6,048 nt of DNA, taken from Nitrospirota bacterium. GTDB taxonomy: Bacteria > Nitrospirota > Nitrospiria > Nitrospirales > Nitrospiraceae. Shown here one piece after another: positions 5,531 to 6,048 of the stretch (its first letter is position 1; every line of letters starts with the position of its first letter). The notes under the pieces are model-generated. The model saw only the letters and a program-made list of their open reading frames with translations, was not told where the DNA came from and did not search any database. Both the position numbers and the translations under genes were made by a program. Location of the stretch: contig JACRQB010000115.1 of assembly GCA_016222925.1 (NCBI GenBank), positions 1 to 6,048 on the forward strand. The letters run 5' to 3'.

Positions 5531-5606
5531 CGTTCGTGGTGAGATTGTCGAACCATGAGCGGAATTGCCGGGGATCACACGCCCTTCGACAAGCTCAAGA
5601 CGAACG
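5531..5606. repeat. Inverted pair of REP-like dispersed repeats
   Basis: A 22-base unit at 5531-5552 (CGTTCGTGGTGAGATTGTCG + AA) recurs in inverted orientation at 5585-5606; the arms match at 19 of 22 positions and enclose 32 bases, giving a large hairpin. The TTCGACAAGCTCA..ACGAACG form is one I recognise as a dispersed element in Nitrospira and other environmental bacteria, where it is often mistranslated as LRQAQDER-type peptides. Its arrangement resembles a bacterial interspersed mosaic element. It abuts the broken end of the PIN gene. Whether a RAYT-type transposase elsewhere mobilises it cannot be seen here. Confidence 0.75.
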
Positions 5607-5612
5607 GATTAG

Positions 5613-5807
5613 GACAAAGACTTTCTGAACGCAACATCAGGTCATCACGATGATCCGAGGACATGCGGCCTGGGACTGCCGCGCTCATGTCTATTTCGCT
5701 ACGGCATAGGGATCAGGCTTGACAAGAATGCGATTGCGGCGCTGAATCTGGTCAGGCCATGTAAACAGGCTACATGCCTGCTGTGGGGTGTTTGTGGAAT
5801 CGGTTAG
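5613..5807 (+). pseudogene. Doubtful remnant of a TnpB (IS200/IS605) C-terminus
   Basis: The plus-strand frame between stops at 5610-5612 and 5805-5807 has no start and contains LFRYGIGIRLDKNAIAALNL near 5691-5750. This vaguely matches the end of TnpB, where a zinc-finger F.C..CG is followed by DRD.NAALN. The second Cys pair is missing and the acidic RuvC-III position has shifted, so any protein would be dead. A hairpin at 5753-5780 follows, as in the structured 3' end of such elements. No other part of a transposon is seen. The match may be chance. Confidence 0.25.
5753..5780. repeat. 10-bp hairpin with one bulge
   Basis: CAGGC-c-ATGTA (5753-5763), a 7-base loop, and TACATGCCTG (5771-5780) form a 10-bp stem with one unpaired C. 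No T run follows on the plus strand, so it is not a standard terminator. It lies within the doubtful TnpB-like stretch. Confidence 0.5.
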
Positions 5808-5862
5808 GAGCCGTAGTGGGCAGACACTTTAAAGATTCAAACTTCCTCGATCGTACGTGGCA

Positions 5863-5902
5863 TGCACCGCCATCGGCGCGTGGACGGTCACCGATGGCTG
5901 CA
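5863..5902 (-). terminator. Stem-loop one base after the stop of the glycine-zipper gene
   Basis: GCCATCGG (5869-5876) and CCGATGGC (5891-5898) make an 8-bp stem with a 14-base loop, extended by TGCA/TGCA (5863-5866, 5899-5902) across a CC bulge. It begins one base after the minus-strand TAA, so it may end or stabilise that transcript. It lacks a U run, so an intrinsic terminator is only tentative. Confidence 0.35.
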
Positions 5903-5903
5903 C

Positions 5904-6048
5904 TTACTCCCATCCACTGACTTCGTAGCCTTTGTCCTTCAGGCAGCTTGCGACGGCATCGGCGTACGGAGGGTCTGGATCGAGAGGCTTAAACGTTCCT
6001 CCGAGTAATCCAACGACCAATCCAATCCCGCTACCGGCGGCAGCCCCA
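5904..6048 (-). CDS. Glycine-zipper protein, C-terminus only
   Basis: This partial gene enters from the right edge and ends at TAA 5906-5904; 47 residues are visible. They start with a Gly/Ala-rich membrane-type segment (GAAAGSGIGLVVGLLGG), the pattern of glycine-zipper or YMGG-like envelope proteins. A proline-rich linker (PLDPDPPYADA) and a short tail ASCLKDKGYEVSGWE with one Cys follow. Tails of the form YA.C...KGY.V..W are common in small proteobacterial and Nitrospira envelope proteins of unknown function. Length and N-terminus, including whether it is a lipoprotein, lie outside the window. A stem-loop follows the stop directly. Confidence 0.75.
   Translation of the reverse strand, partial: GAAAGSGIGLVVGLLGGTFKPLDPDPPYADAVASCLKDKGYEVSGWE

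Noticed and set aside
5392..5628. Plus-strand 78-codon ORF ending in LRQAQDERIRTKTF
   Set aside because: It is antisense to the PIN remnant and then translates the dispersed repeat; the peptide LRQAQDER is the usual false product of that repeat. No ribosome site.
1..6048. CRISPR array, tRNA or rRNA genes
   Set aside because: No regularly spaced repeats, cloverleaf-like sequences or rRNA-like stretches were seen on reading the window.

Overview
The window looks like a chromosomal segment of a Nitrospira-like bacterium (phylum Nitrospirota). This rests on the moderately high GC content, the accessory gene families, the short-Cys-tail glycine-zipper protein at the right edge, and a dispersed TTCGACAAGCTCA/GACGAACG-type repeat that I associate with Nitrospira and other environmental genomes. 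The assignment is an inference; there is no marker gene here.

Layout. At 34-372 (minus) lies a small secreted Ig-like protein. A 424-base gap follows with no convincing gene. From 4526 down to 797 the minus strand carries six tightly packed genes that read as one operon: NmrA-like NAD(P)-binding protein, pirin, FrnE-type DsbA thioredoxin-fold oxidoreductase (broken), VOC protein 1, histidine phosphatase, VOC protein 2. Junctions are ATGA, TAATG and GTGA overlaps or short gaps, so translation is probably coupled. A 323-base divergent control region (4527-4849) holds a perfect 19-bp palindrome, promoter-like boxes and a possible structured leader. A secreted OB-fold protein (4850-5341) runs on the plus strand. 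To its right is a decayed zone: the C-terminal stub of a PIN-domain (VapC-like) gene, an inverted pair of REP-like repeats exactly at its break, and a doubtful TnpB-like fragment. The window ends in the C-terminus of a glycine-zipper protein (minus strand).

How the genes may work together. Pirin, NmrA-like, FrnE-like and VOC proteins are commonly linked with quinone, aromatic or electrophile metabolism and redox stress. A detoxification or redox-stress operon is a reasonable guess; substrates cannot be read from the sequence.

Most notable points. The FrnE gene has a frame break, probably a microdeletion. Its out-of-frame tail has no stop, so the broken gene runs in frame into VOC protein 1 and gives one 357-codon chimeric ORF. 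The NmrA-like gene of the same operon seems to lack about 60 internal residues. Two lesions in one operon mean either real decay or an assembly problem. I see no clear new defence or mobile system.
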